From Desulfonatronum sp. SC1 (GTDB lineage Bacteria > Desulfobacterota > Desulfovibrionia > Desulfovibrionales > Desulfonatronaceae), in assembly GCF_003046795.1 (NCBI RefSeq), contig NZ_PZKN01000005.1, positions 93,222 to 157,221 on the forward strand: a stretch of DNA of 64,000 bases. The letters run 5' to 3'. The position numbers were made by a program, and so were the translations under genes. The notes below the pieces were generated by a model. That model ran no database searches. It was not told the origin of the DNA and saw only the letters and a list, made by a program, of their open reading frames with translations. The stretch's first letter is position 1; each line of letters begins with the position of its first letter. Below, in pieces: positions 1 to 7,588 of this stretch.

Positions 1-1
1 T

Positions 2-856
2 TTCATTTTTAGGCGCATCAAAGAGCACAATCCAAGTGTTACGCATCTGTATTGGGGACACTATCCAAGCATCGTCGGCTATCTAATAAAAAAGTATTCG
101 CCACAAATTAAAGTTTCTATGTTTTTGGGGGCGTACGATCTGGAAATGAGGCTTGGCATAAGTGCCAGTCTTGCGAGAATGGCAGACTTCATTTTCACTC
201 AAAGCAGTGCAAATGTCGAAGCGATGAGGGGAATTGGGCTTGATGAGTCTCGAATATCTGTAGTTCATAGAGGCATTGACATAGCATACCTTAATAGCTT
301 TTCTAATATAACATGTGCAAAAAGAAACAAGATACTCACCGCTGGAAGATTAATTAAAGAAAAAGGATTTGATAAAGTTATACAAGCATTCGATATTGTT
401 TTAAAAAGAACACCAGACGCTCAACTTTCAATTGTTGGTGATGGTAATTTTCGAAAAAAGTTAGAAAATCTATCAGATTCAAAAGGAATACGAGACTATA
501 TTAAATTTTATGGCCATATACAGCAGCATAACTTATTTCAAATGATGAAAAAACATGCTTTTTTTGTTTTATTGTCATATAAAAAAGGTGAAAGACTTCC
601 CAACGTTATCAAGGAAGCAATGCTTGCAAAATGTATATGCATTTCTTCTTATACTCCAGGCATTGAGGAGCTAATTTTGCATGGCGAAACAGGATTTATT
701 GTTTCAGATAATGATGTAGAAATTACTGCTAATATAATAACGCAACTGTCTTATTTTGAAAAAGAAAGAATTGCAGAAAATGCTCATAAATTTATAGAAA
801 AAAAATTTAATGCAGAGATTTTAATGAAAGAATATATAGGCAAATGGAGACAATAG
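2..856 (+). CDS. Glycosyltransferase family 4 (5' truncated by window edge)
   Basis: The reading frame is open from the first bases of the window, so the N-terminus lies outside it. The visible 284 residues include the end of the acceptor-side Rossmann domain and the whole donor-binding domain. The family 4 landmarks are GRLIKEKGFD, IVGDG, and the E-x7-E region RLPNVIKEAML followed by GIEELILHGETGF. It probably transfers a nucleotide-sugar residue during surface polysaccharide assembly in the cytoplasm. The next glycosyltransferase starts 1 nt after its stop, so the two are co-transcribed. The gene is strikingly AT-rich, with long A-runs and AAA/ATA codons, unlike the GC-rich genes after it, which suggests recent acquisition. 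The sugar specificity cannot be read from sequence. Confidence 0.9.
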   Translation, partial: FIFRRIKEHNPSVTHLYWGHYPSIVGYLIKKYSPQIKVSMFLGAYDLEMRLGISASLARMADFIFTQSSANVEAMRGIGLDESRISVVHRGIDIAYLNSFSNITCAKRNKILTAGRLIKEKGFDKVIQAFDIVLKRTPDAQLSIVGDGNFRKKLENLSDSKGIRDYIKFYGHIQQHNLFQMMKKHAFFVLLSYKKGERLPNVIKEAMLAKCICISSYTPGIEELILHGETGFIVSDNDVEITANIITQLSYFEKERIAENAHKFIEKKFNAEILMKEYIGKWRQ

Positions 857-857
857 A

Positions 858-1625
858 ATGCCATCTGGGGTTTCTTTTCTCATTTCCATCATCACCCCAA
901 CATTCAACAGTGCTGCGTTCATGGCCCAAACCGCCGCCAGCGTCCGCTCCCAAACGCATCAAGACTGGGAATGGCTGATCACGGACGATTTTTCACAGGA
1001 CGGTACATGGGCGAAGCTCCAGGCCCTGTGCGCTTCGGACAACAGGATCAAGGCTGTTCGCAACGATGCAAACAAGGGGCCCGCTTTTTCCCGTAATTGC
1101 TCTATGGACAGAGCCAAAGGGCAATATTTTGCCTTTCTTGACGCGGACGATGTTTGGCTTCCATCCAAGCTCGAAGCCCACCTGGATTTCATGACCTCTG
1201 GAAACATCCCGTTTTCTTTCACTGCGTTCGAAATCATTGACCAACATGGCCAATCCACGGGCAAGATCGTGGACGGCAAATCACAAATACCATTCAATTA
1301 CAAGGATATGTTGCGTAAAAAGGCGACCATGGGCTGTTCCACGGTGATGATCGAACGGTCCCTGATCAGTGAATCGCGCATGCCCGAGTTACGCACAGGA
1401 CAGGACTATGCTTTCTGGCTTGCTCTCTTGCGGACGGGTGTTCCCGCTACATGCCTTCCAATAGCGTTGACGAAATACCGGATAGTTCCTGGTTCGATTT
1501 CCAGAAATAAAATCGGCAAGGCTCGGCGGCAATGGCAAATATACCGTGAGCTTGAAAAGCTCGGATTCCTCGAAAGCGCGACCTGCTTTTCTTCGTACGC
1601 CTGGCGGGCCGTATTCAGAAAATAA
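858..1625 (+). CDS. Glycosyltransferase family 2
   Basis: A 255-residue GT-A fold glycosyltransferase. The N-terminus reads SIITPTFNSAAFMAQT, followed by the nucleotide-binding ITDDFSQDGT region and a DADD metal-binding motif near residue 95. The RTGQDYAFWLALLR stretch is typical of the EpsE/WfgS-type transferases that add one sugar to a lipid-linked O-antigen or exopolysaccharide unit. The start codon lies 1 nt after the preceding stop, which argues for translational coupling. Base composition returns to GC-rich here, so the two adjacent transferases have different histories. It most likely acts on an undecaprenyl-linked intermediate started by the WecA-like enzyme encoded downstream. Donor and acceptor are unknown. 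Confidence 0.9.
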   Translation: MPSGVSFLISIITPTFNSAAFMAQTAASVRSQTHQDWEWLITDDFSQDGTWAKLQALCASDNRIKAVRNDANKGPAFSRNCSMDRAKGQYFAFLDADDVWLPSKLEAHLDFMTSGNIPFSFTAFEIIDQHGQSTGKIVDGKSQIPFNYKDMLRKKATMGCSTVMIERSLISESRMPELRTGQDYAFWLALLRTGVPATCLPIALTKYRIVPGSISRNKIGKARRQWQIYRELEKLGFLESATCFSSYAWRAVFRK

Positions 1626-1666
1626 GCTTTTTTGGCCTCACCAACAACGCAAACAACCACCTCCCA

Positions 1667-2386
1667 ATGCCTCTGGATCACTCCCTGACATACACGGACG
1701 GCCGACTACGCAACCTAACGCATCGAATGCGTTTGCGGCACATTGCACGGCTTGCGAAAAAACATGTTCCCAGCCATGTCGCCAATTATGCCGACTTTGG
1801 CTGTTCCAACGGCTACCTGACAAATCTCTTGGCCGGATTAATTGGTGCACGGCAATCATATGGCTTTGATTCCAATACGGACAATCTCAAGGCAGCCCAG
1901 GCGGCCTATCCCACAATCAACTTTCAGAAGCTCGACCTGAACAAGCATCAGGCTGACCTTCCATTCGATTTTGTCACCTGCCTGGAAACCTTGGAACATG
2001 TTGGCAATCTCGACAATGCCCTGCAAGTATTGCTGAACAGCGTTAAACCCGGCGGCACGTTGCTGATCGCAGTTCCCATCGAGATCGGGCTAGTCGGTCT
2101 CGGCAAGATCATCGCCAAGAGAAGCCTTGGCAGGGAGCTTAAGGAACTTGGCATATTACCCAAGGACTATCTGTTAGCCTTGTTGCGCGGGCGGCGTCTG
2201 TCGCAATTCCGACCAGGGAAAGAGCGGTACGCAACACACCTGGGATTTGATTACCGTGACATTGATGATTTCTTGTGCAGTCGCAAGAACAAGGTACTGA
2301 CCAAGGCCATCAACAAGTCCACAACCAGATTTTATGTGGTCCGGCATTCCGATGTTAATTTATTTTTGACGGACGCAAAAATCTGA
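1667..2386 (+). CDS. Class I SAM-dependent methyltransferase
   Basis: A 239-residue Rossmann-fold methyltransferase. Motif I is DFGCSNGYLTN (around residues 43-53), the acidic residue of motif II is in GFDSNTDN, and the post-motif region FDFVTCLETLEHVGNLDNAL followed by KPGGTLLIAVP is that of the Methyltransf_11/23 type. Such genes within polysaccharide loci commonly methylate a sugar or cap a chain, and that is the likely role here given flanking glycosyltransferase and WecA-like genes. No convincing Shine-Dalgarno sequence precedes the ATG, so the start is the least certain part. The substrate cannot be inferred. Confidence 0.85.
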   Translation: MPLDHSLTYTDGRLRNLTHRMRLRHIARLAKKHVPSHVANYADFGCSNGYLTNLLAGLIGARQSYGFDSNTDNLKAAQAAYPTINFQKLDLNKHQADLPFDFVTCLETLEHVGNLDNALQVLLNSVKPGGTLLIAVPIEIGLVGLGKIIAKRSLGRELKELGILPKDYLLALLRGRRLSQFRPGKERYATHLGFDYRDIDDFLCSRKNKVLTKAINKSTTRFYVVRHSDVNLFLTDAKI

Positions 2387-2393
2387 TTTCCCC

Positions 2394-3860
2394 ATGACCA
2401 CTATCCTGGCCACATTCCTCCTCGCCCTGCTTCTGGGGCTGATCCTGACCCCGCTGGCAGGCTGGTTTGGACGGGCAGTGGGGGCGGTGGACCGACCCGG
2501 CGGGCGCAGGGTGCATGACGGGACCATTCCCCGGGCCGGAGGGCTGGCGATTTTTATCGCCGTTTCACTGGCCCTGCTCGCTGCCTGGGCCTGGGGCACG
2601 GATGTCTCCAGGCTGATAATCCCGGATCGGTCTCTGCTCGGCCTGCTGGCCGGGGCGTTGATCGCCCTGGGGTTGGGACTTTATGACGACCTCTTCCGGT
2701 TGAATGCCTGGAGAAAGCTCCCGGTCCAGATTCTGGCGGCCTCGGCGGCCTATGCCGGGGGCATCGCTCTGGAAAAGTTTGCGTTGTTCGGCATGACTAT
2801 CTTCTTCGACCCGGTCACCTCGTACATCTTGACCGTGTTCTGGTTCCTGCTGTTCATGAACGCCCTGAACCTGATGGACGGGCTGGACGGGCTGGTGGGA
2901 GGGATTGTTTTTTTCGCGTCCCTGGTGATGATCGTGCTGGCCATTCCGCGGGAGGATTATCTCACGGCCCTGTTTTTCGCGGCCCTGGCTGGTTCGGTGC
3001 TGGGCTTTCTGCGTTCCAATTTCCACCCGGCCTCGATCTTCCTGGGGGATGCCGGCACGTATTTTTTGGGCTATGCCATCGCCGGTTTCGGACTGATCAC
3101 CTCGGTCAAGAGCCATGTGGGTGCCGCGATCCTGATCCCGATCCTGGCAATGGGCCTGCCGCTGCTGGACACCCTGTTGGCCGCAGTGCGCCGCTTCGTG
3201 CAGGGTAGCGGCGTTTTCCAGCCGGACAGCGACCATATCCACCACCGACTGCTTCAAATGGGCCTGGGTACGCGTAAGGCCGTCCTGCTGCTCTACGGCC
3301 TGACCGCGACGCTCTGCATTCTGGCCATTATCCTGGTAAACCTCCGTGACGAGCGCAGCGGCGTATTCCTGGTCCTGATTGGGGCCGGGGCCTTTCTGTT
3401 CGCCGGACGGCTGGGCTACATGGAAACCTTGCGGTTGCGCTGCATCCCAGGCTGGAACGAAACCATTCTCCGACGCAAGGACGACATGGCTCCAGGCCGA
3501 AGCACGGCATTGAACGAAATGCTTAAGAAACTGGAAAACGCCCGGAACCTGAACACGCTGCACCGGAATGCAGAAACGGCGATGCATGCGTTTGGCTTCG
3601 AGGGCCGCCTCGTCGTGTCCCTTGATGACGCGCAACAAGTCATATCTTCCGAGCCTGCCGACAAAATCAACCGCCTGCTGCTCCGAATTCCCTTGCTCAA
3701 TGGCCAAGGGGGCCGCTTGGGAATCCTGATTCTGTCCAAAGACCCGCGAAACCGCTCCATGACCGGCTCATCCCTGGCCGATGCCGAACTGTTGCGCCGA
3801 TCAGCAACAATAGCCCTTAACCGCCTGACAGCCACCACAACGACGTCTGCTCTCCCCTGA
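2394..3860 (+). CDS. WecA/MraY-family polyprenyl-phosphate sugar-1-phosphate transferase with C-terminal soluble domain
   Basis: The first about 340 residues form a multi-pass membrane enzyme of the MraY/WecA/TagO family (PF00953). The hallmarks are DRPGGRRVHDGTIPRAGG near the N-terminus, NLMDGLDGL, FLGDAGTYFLGY and the DHIHHRLLQMGL cytoplasmic loop with its HxHH residues. These enzymes link a HexNAc-phosphate to undecaprenyl phosphate and thereby start O-antigen, exopolysaccharide or oligosaccharide-donor synthesis. Beyond the last membrane helix there is an unusual extension of about 130 residues (around 355-488) that is soluble, non-repetitive and faintly GAF-like; I do not recognise it confidently. 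It lies 7 nt after the methyltransferase gene, closing this glycan operon. It could also supply the lipid-linked donor for the oligosaccharyltransferase encoded convergently next door. Confidence 0.9.
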   Translation: MTTILATFLLALLLGLILTPLAGWFGRAVGAVDRPGGRRVHDGTIPRAGGLAIFIAVSLALLAAWAWGTDVSRLIIPDRSLLGLLAGALIALGLGLYDDLFRLNAWRKLPVQILAASAAYAGGIALEKFALFGMTIFFDPVTSYILTVFWFLLFMNALNLMDGLDGLVGGIVFFASLVMIVLAIPREDYLTALFFAALAGSVLGFLRSNFHPASIFLGDAGTYFLGYAIAGFGLITSVKSHVGAAILIPILAMGLPLLDTLLAAVRRFVQGSGVFQPDSDHIHHRLLQMGLGTRKAVLLLYGLTATLCILAIILVNLRDERSGVFLVLIGAGAFLFAGRLGYMETLRLRCIPGWNETILRRKDDMAPGRSTALNEMLKKLENARNLNTLHRNAETAMHAFGFEGRLVVSLDDAQQVISSEPADKINRLLLRIPLLNGQGGRLGILILSKDPRNRSMTGSSLADAELLRRSATIALNRLTATTTTSALP

Positions 3861-3905
3861 GCACGGTCAAGATCACTGCCCGTCGGCATCTCCAAGCATG
3901 CCAAG

Positions 3906-6122
3906 TCACCGGACCCGGTAGACCCTGGTCCAGGGAAAACGGTCCACCACCAGCTCAAAGTGCTCCGCGAACTCCTCGGGGTCGGCCAGGAGCATCTGGA
4001 CCAGCATGGACTTGTACAGGGTCCTGTCCATCAGCAGTAACTGCTTCAGGGAGTCGTTATACACGGCAAAACGACCACTGTCGTTTCCCCACTGCTGTTC
4101 TCTCGACAGCTTTCCCTCGACATGGAGAAACCCGTCCAGCGGGATCGGTTCCCCTTGCGCCGGAACGATAAAACCGGTTTCCAGGTCGAATTGCACATCA
4201 GCGGACACTCGCTGCATCCTTCCGCCCTGCCCCTGCCCCGTGCGCAGGTCCCAGTTGCCGAAGGTGGTGATCCAATGCGCAAGATTCAGGTTGCCCCAGG
4301 AAAGCAGGAAGAGCTGTTCCGGGAGATCATCCGGCCAAGCGCGGCGGACCTCGGCCAAGTCGTCAACAATTGCTTGCGCCTCATCGGCTGGAATGTCTCG
4401 CCAATCGACCAGGGGCTGCTGAAGATAGAGCCGCCAAGGAATCTCGCCATCGTCAGACCCCGGCGAGCCGGCCCCGCGCCAATGCTCCATTTGGGAGCTG
4501 GTGACCAGCTTGATCATCTGCGCGGCCTGCATGGGCGAATCCGTGGAATGGACCAAGGCCAAGGGAAACAGGTAGTTCCGGGAATTCAGCGCACCGTCGC
4601 CAAAAGAGGCCCGCCGGGCATAGTATTGCGTCGCATAGCCGTAGTCCCACCACAGCCAGACCCTGGCGTTCTTTGCGGCCACGTCGCGCAGCTCCTGGAG
4701 GGTCTCGGCATAGGCCCGGGACATGACCGGTTGGGGAGACAAACCCTCGGCCTGGGCCCAAATCAGGGCCGCGGCCACAAGCCCGAAGGCGCTGAGCACC
4801 AGCGCCCCGACACGTTGGCGCAGCCCCAGGTTGCGCAACAACAGGGCCAATCCGATTCCCAGCCCCAGCCCCGCGGGCACCCCCCCGTACATGGTGAACC
4901 GGGCCCCCAGCTTGACCGAGCCGAGGGCCAGAGCCATTAACGGCAAAAAAATCAGGTACAAGGGCCTGTGCCAACAAAGATAGACATAGCCGACCACCCC
5001 GGCAGCGAAAATCCACCACGTCCCTCCGGAGCGCTCAGCCATGAAAAACGGCGAAAGCAGACGGGCCTCGCGAACGCTTTGCATCACCGACGGCCAGGCC
5101 AGATCAGCGGCGGTCTGATTGCCTTCACCGAGCAGGGGGGCGTATTTCCCTAGCTGTCGCATGACCTCGAAAAAAAGAAGGTGGATTTCCGCGCCGATCA
5201 GCACCAAGGCGACAATCCCGACAACCGCGATACCCAGCGGCCCTCTTTTCTCAAAGTGTCTGGACAGGGGGCCGAAAACCAGCCCCATTAGCCCGAGAAT
5301 CACCAGACCAAAGGGCAGGTTCACGGCCAAAACATACACCGCGCCCAGGACCGATCCCAACAGAACTCGTTGCCGCATATCCCGTCCCAGGACCAGCGTC
5401 AGAACAAGCCCCATGCCCACGATCCCCGCCAGGATCGGCAGGCCGGAGGCATAGAAACGCAGGTATCCCCAGCCCAGAAGCCCCAGGCCAAGACACCCCG
5501 CGATCAGACCGGCCATGCCCGGTTCCGGTCTCTCGCTCTCCGGATCGGAACGGCTCGGCAGCCCGCGATCCAAAAAAACCAGCAGCCCAACGGCAATAAG
5601 TACGGGCAGCAACAGGGAGAGCATGTCATGGTCATAATATCCCAGCCGAGTGCGGATCAAAAATCCCATGCTCCCCCCGGCCAGGATGCCCATGGGCAGG
5701 ACGGCCTCAGGCGCTCCCTCCCGCCAAGCTAGAAAGGCCAGGGGAAAGACCACCAGCGGAGCGAGAAACACCGGCAGCCAGAACCCCAGTTGATTCAGAG
5801 ACATTCCAGTGACTGCTTGGAAAAACCGGGTCAACCGGAAAAAGCCTTCGTGGTCCGGGTGCGGCCGCCCCGTTCCCTGGGCCCCAGCCAGAAAATAATA
5901 GGCATCGTGGGTGGACATCAGCGGCTCGCCCTGGACCTGAAACCACTCGCTGTTCCAGGCAGGGGCTTCCATCAGACGCAGGTTCAGGCAGACGGCAAAA
6001 GCCAAAATCGAGGCCAAAATCGTGAGGAGGAGCAAGAGGCGCCGGGATGGTTGAGGGGCAAGGCCAGGGGAAGATGCCGAGGATGGCGCGGAAAAAGGCG
6101 CGGAAGATGGGCCGTCAATCAT
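3906..6122 (-). CDS. STT3/PglB-family oligosaccharyltransferase
   Basis: A 738-residue membrane protein of the STT3/AglB/PglB family, which transfers an oligosaccharide from a polyprenyl carrier to asparagine in N-x-S/T sequons on the periplasmic face. The invariant WWDYG motif is near residue 490. The first external-loop acidic motif is STHDAYYF (around 70) and the second is YYDHDM (around 163). The N-terminal two thirds carry about a dozen hydrophobic segments, with a soluble C-terminal domain after them. I chose the ATG at 6122 because GGAG lies 5 nt upstream. A longer form from ATG 6176, and an even longer TTG form, lack a recognisable ribosome site. It is transcribed towards the WecA-like gene. 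A decayed second copy lies at about 16.5-16.9 kb, so both copies flank the pilus genes. Confidence 0.93.
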   Translation of the reverse strand: MIDGPSSAPFSAPSSASSPGLAPQPSRRLLLLLTILASILAFAVCLNLRLMEAPAWNSEWFQVQGEPLMSTHDAYYFLAGAQGTGRPHPDHEGFFRLTRFFQAVTGMSLNQLGFWLPVFLAPLVVFPLAFLAWREGAPEAVLPMGILAGGSMGFLIRTRLGYYDHDMLSLLLPVLIAVGLLVFLDRGLPSRSDPESERPEPGMAGLIAGCLGLGLLGWGYLRFYASGLPILAGIVGMGLVLTLVLGRDMRQRVLLGSVLGAVYVLAVNLPFGLVILGLMGLVFGPLSRHFEKRGPLGIAVVGIVALVLIGAEIHLLFFEVMRQLGKYAPLLGEGNQTAADLAWPSVMQSVREARLLSPFFMAERSGGTWWIFAAGVVGYVYLCWHRPLYLIFLPLMALALGSVKLGARFTMYGGVPAGLGLGIGLALLLRNLGLRQRVGALVLSAFGLVAAALIWAQAEGLSPQPVMSRAYAETLQELRDVAAKNARVWLWWDYGYATQYYARRASFGDGALNSRNYLFPLALVHSTDSPMQAAQMIKLVTSSQMEHWRGAGSPGSDDGEIPWRLYLQQPLVDWRDIPADEAQAIVDDLAEVRRAWPDDLPEQLFLLSWGNLNLAHWITTFGNWDLRTGQGQGGRMQRVSADVQFDLETGFIVPAQGEPIPLDGFLHVEGKLSREQQWGNDSGRFAVYNDSLKQLLLMDRTLYKSMLVQMLLADPEEFAEHFELVVDRFPWTRVYRVR

Positions 6123-6611
6123 GTCAGCTCCAGATGATTCATCAATTCGTGTACGGACATATGCTGTTTCAGACATGATCGAGTATCTTTGATGGATGCA
6201 CAGATCAGCGACACCGACAAACGGGGAAAGAGGCGGGACGGGATAGGCTGTGGTCAAGGTCGCGGAATAAGATTAAAATCGTCATGACGTCTCCCGGCAA
6301 TATGTCAATTCATGGCCACTCAAGAAATTTTGCAACATCGAAAAATTTTCGATTTCAAACCTACTCGTCAAACTTACTGAAATCAAACTTCCCGTTCCAC
6401 ACTCCATGGACCCATCAAAGTCCCCTGCATCGCAAAATCTGACTCCCTCATAGCCTTGTTATCACTGGATACTTTGCTTGACACGTTCCGTGATGAACTT
6501 TTTGCCTGTTTAGTAATAACATGCAGCCATGCGATTTTGACGTAGAACTGCTGGAAGCTGTCCAGGACATATAGACAAACTTCTTGAAACAGATTAATGT
6601 TGACTCCAAAT
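6123..6611. other. Non-coding spacer between divergent oligosaccharyltransferase and pilus operon
   Basis: About 490 nt of mostly AT-rich sequence without a believable gene. It must contain the promoters for the minus-strand oligosaccharyltransferase and for the riboswitch-controlled pilus operon on the plus strand. I could not identify a convincing -35/-10 or -24/-12 pair for either. Confidence 0.5.
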
Positions 6612-6703
6612 ATCCGACAAGGGCAAAACATCCGAAAGGATGCGACGCAAAGCCACCGGCCTACGTTTCGTGCAAACGGGATAGGGTAGCGGGGTCGCCG
6701 GAC
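6612..6703 (+). promoter_or_regulatory. Cyclic-di-GMP-I (GEMM-I) riboswitch
   Basis: The conserved GEMM-I core is directly readable: GGGCAAA, a CATCC-GAAA-GGATG hairpin with a GNRA tetraloop, then GACGCAAAGCC, CGGCCTA, and a second arm ending in GGGTAGCGGGGTCGCCGGA. The outer P1 helix can pair TCCG at about 6613 with CGGA at about 6699. The GNRA loop and the receptor-like bulge of the second arm match the family architecture, in which one c-di-GMP is held at the three-way junction. It sits about 200 nt upstream of the first pseudopilin gene, so it probably couples pilus tip/minor-pilin expression to c-di-GMP. Confidence 0.93.
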
Positions 6704-6707
6704 TGTT

Positions 6708-6725
6708 AAGGATACGATCCTTTTT
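6708..6725 (+). terminator. Short hairpin plus T-run after the riboswitch (possible expression platform)
   Basis: AAGGAT and ATCCTT form a 6-bp stem around a 3-nt loop and are followed by further T residues, only a few bases beyond the riboswitch P1 helix. The stem is short and AT-rich, so it would be a weak intrinsic terminator. It is the only candidate expression platform I found in this leader. Confidence 0.4.
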
Positions 6726-6900
6726 CCAGCTTCCTTCCCCGCCCTGCGACCTTTCCGGTCCGCTCGCGTGCTCTTCCCCTTTCGCGATATTCGGCTCGTT
6801 CCCTCGTCCTTCCGGCAACCGATCCAAACCATGACCACCGTTCCGGGTCGTTTAGAATCGGCCCCTTTGTCATGAGTTAGCTTTGGAGTCAGGGTTCTTA

Positions 6901-7473
6901 ATGTCAAACCGTGCGATGACAAACAATGGATTCCCAGATGCAATGGCTGGAAAAGCATCCGGACTAAGCATCATTGAGGTGTTGGTGGTTGTGGCGATTA
7001 TCTCCATCATCGCGGCAATGGGCATCCCCTCTTTGCAATACTTTGTGCACAGAACTCGGATTTCGACTACTGCCGACGAATTCGTGAGCACCCTGAGCTT
7101 TGCCCGGAGCGAAGCCATCAAGCGCGGGCATAGGGTCACGGTGTGCAAAAGCGCCGACGGTGAAGACTGCACCGAAAACGGCGACTGGGAGCAAGGCTGG
7201 ATCGTATTCCTTGATCCGGCCAACCCTGACGATTTCGAAGATTCCGGCCTGATTCTCAGGTACCACGGGGCCTTGGCCAAGGGTATGACAATGACCGGCG
7301 ACAATGACAGCGGGAATAAAACGAATGTCAGCGACTATGTTTCCTACGTGGCCGGAGGAGCGACGCAACTGTCCCAGGACGGAACAATCAGGCTGTGCGG
7401 TTGGAATCGCGGCGTGAACTTCGATGTTGCCGTGTCGGGCAGGGTCCGCATGGAGAGGGTTTCCTGCCCGTGA
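6901..7473 (+). CDS. Type IV pilus minor pseudopilin, GspH/FimT family
   Basis: A 190-residue prepilin. A long leader ends in KASG and is followed by LSIIEVLVVVAIISIIAAMGIPSL, with the conserved Glu at mature position 5 and the usual single hydrophobic helix. The segment RISTTADEFVSTLSFARSEAIKRGHRVTVCKS and the cysteine-spaced C-terminal domain (…EDCTENGDWEQGWIVF…RLCGWN) are characteristic of the GspH/FimT group that initiates the pilus tip complex. I prefer the ATG at 6901 with AGGG about 6 nt upstream over an in-frame TTG at 6883. It is the first gene after the riboswitch and heads the minor-pilin operon. Confidence 0.9.
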   Translation: MSNRAMTNNGFPDAMAGKASGLSIIEVLVVVAIISIIAAMGIPSLQYFVHRTRISTTADEFVSTLSFARSEAIKRGHRVTVCKSADGEDCTENGDWEQGWIVFLDPANPDDFEDSGLILRYHGALAKGMTMTGDNDSGNKTNVSDYVSYVAGGATQLSQDGTIRLCGWNRGVNFDVAVSGRVRMERVSCP

Positions 7474-7588
7474 AGGTCATGCTGATCCGCGGGAAAAGGC
7501 CCAAGACATCCAGGGCAACCGCCGACCAAGAGAACGCCATGCGGTATGTTTTGAAAGTTTCATGTAAAATATTCACAAGGAGCATTTC

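Noticed and set aside
2565..3707. A 380-codon minus-strand open frame opposite the WecA-like gene
   Set aside because: It is an antisense shadow of the membrane protein; no recognisable domain or start signal.
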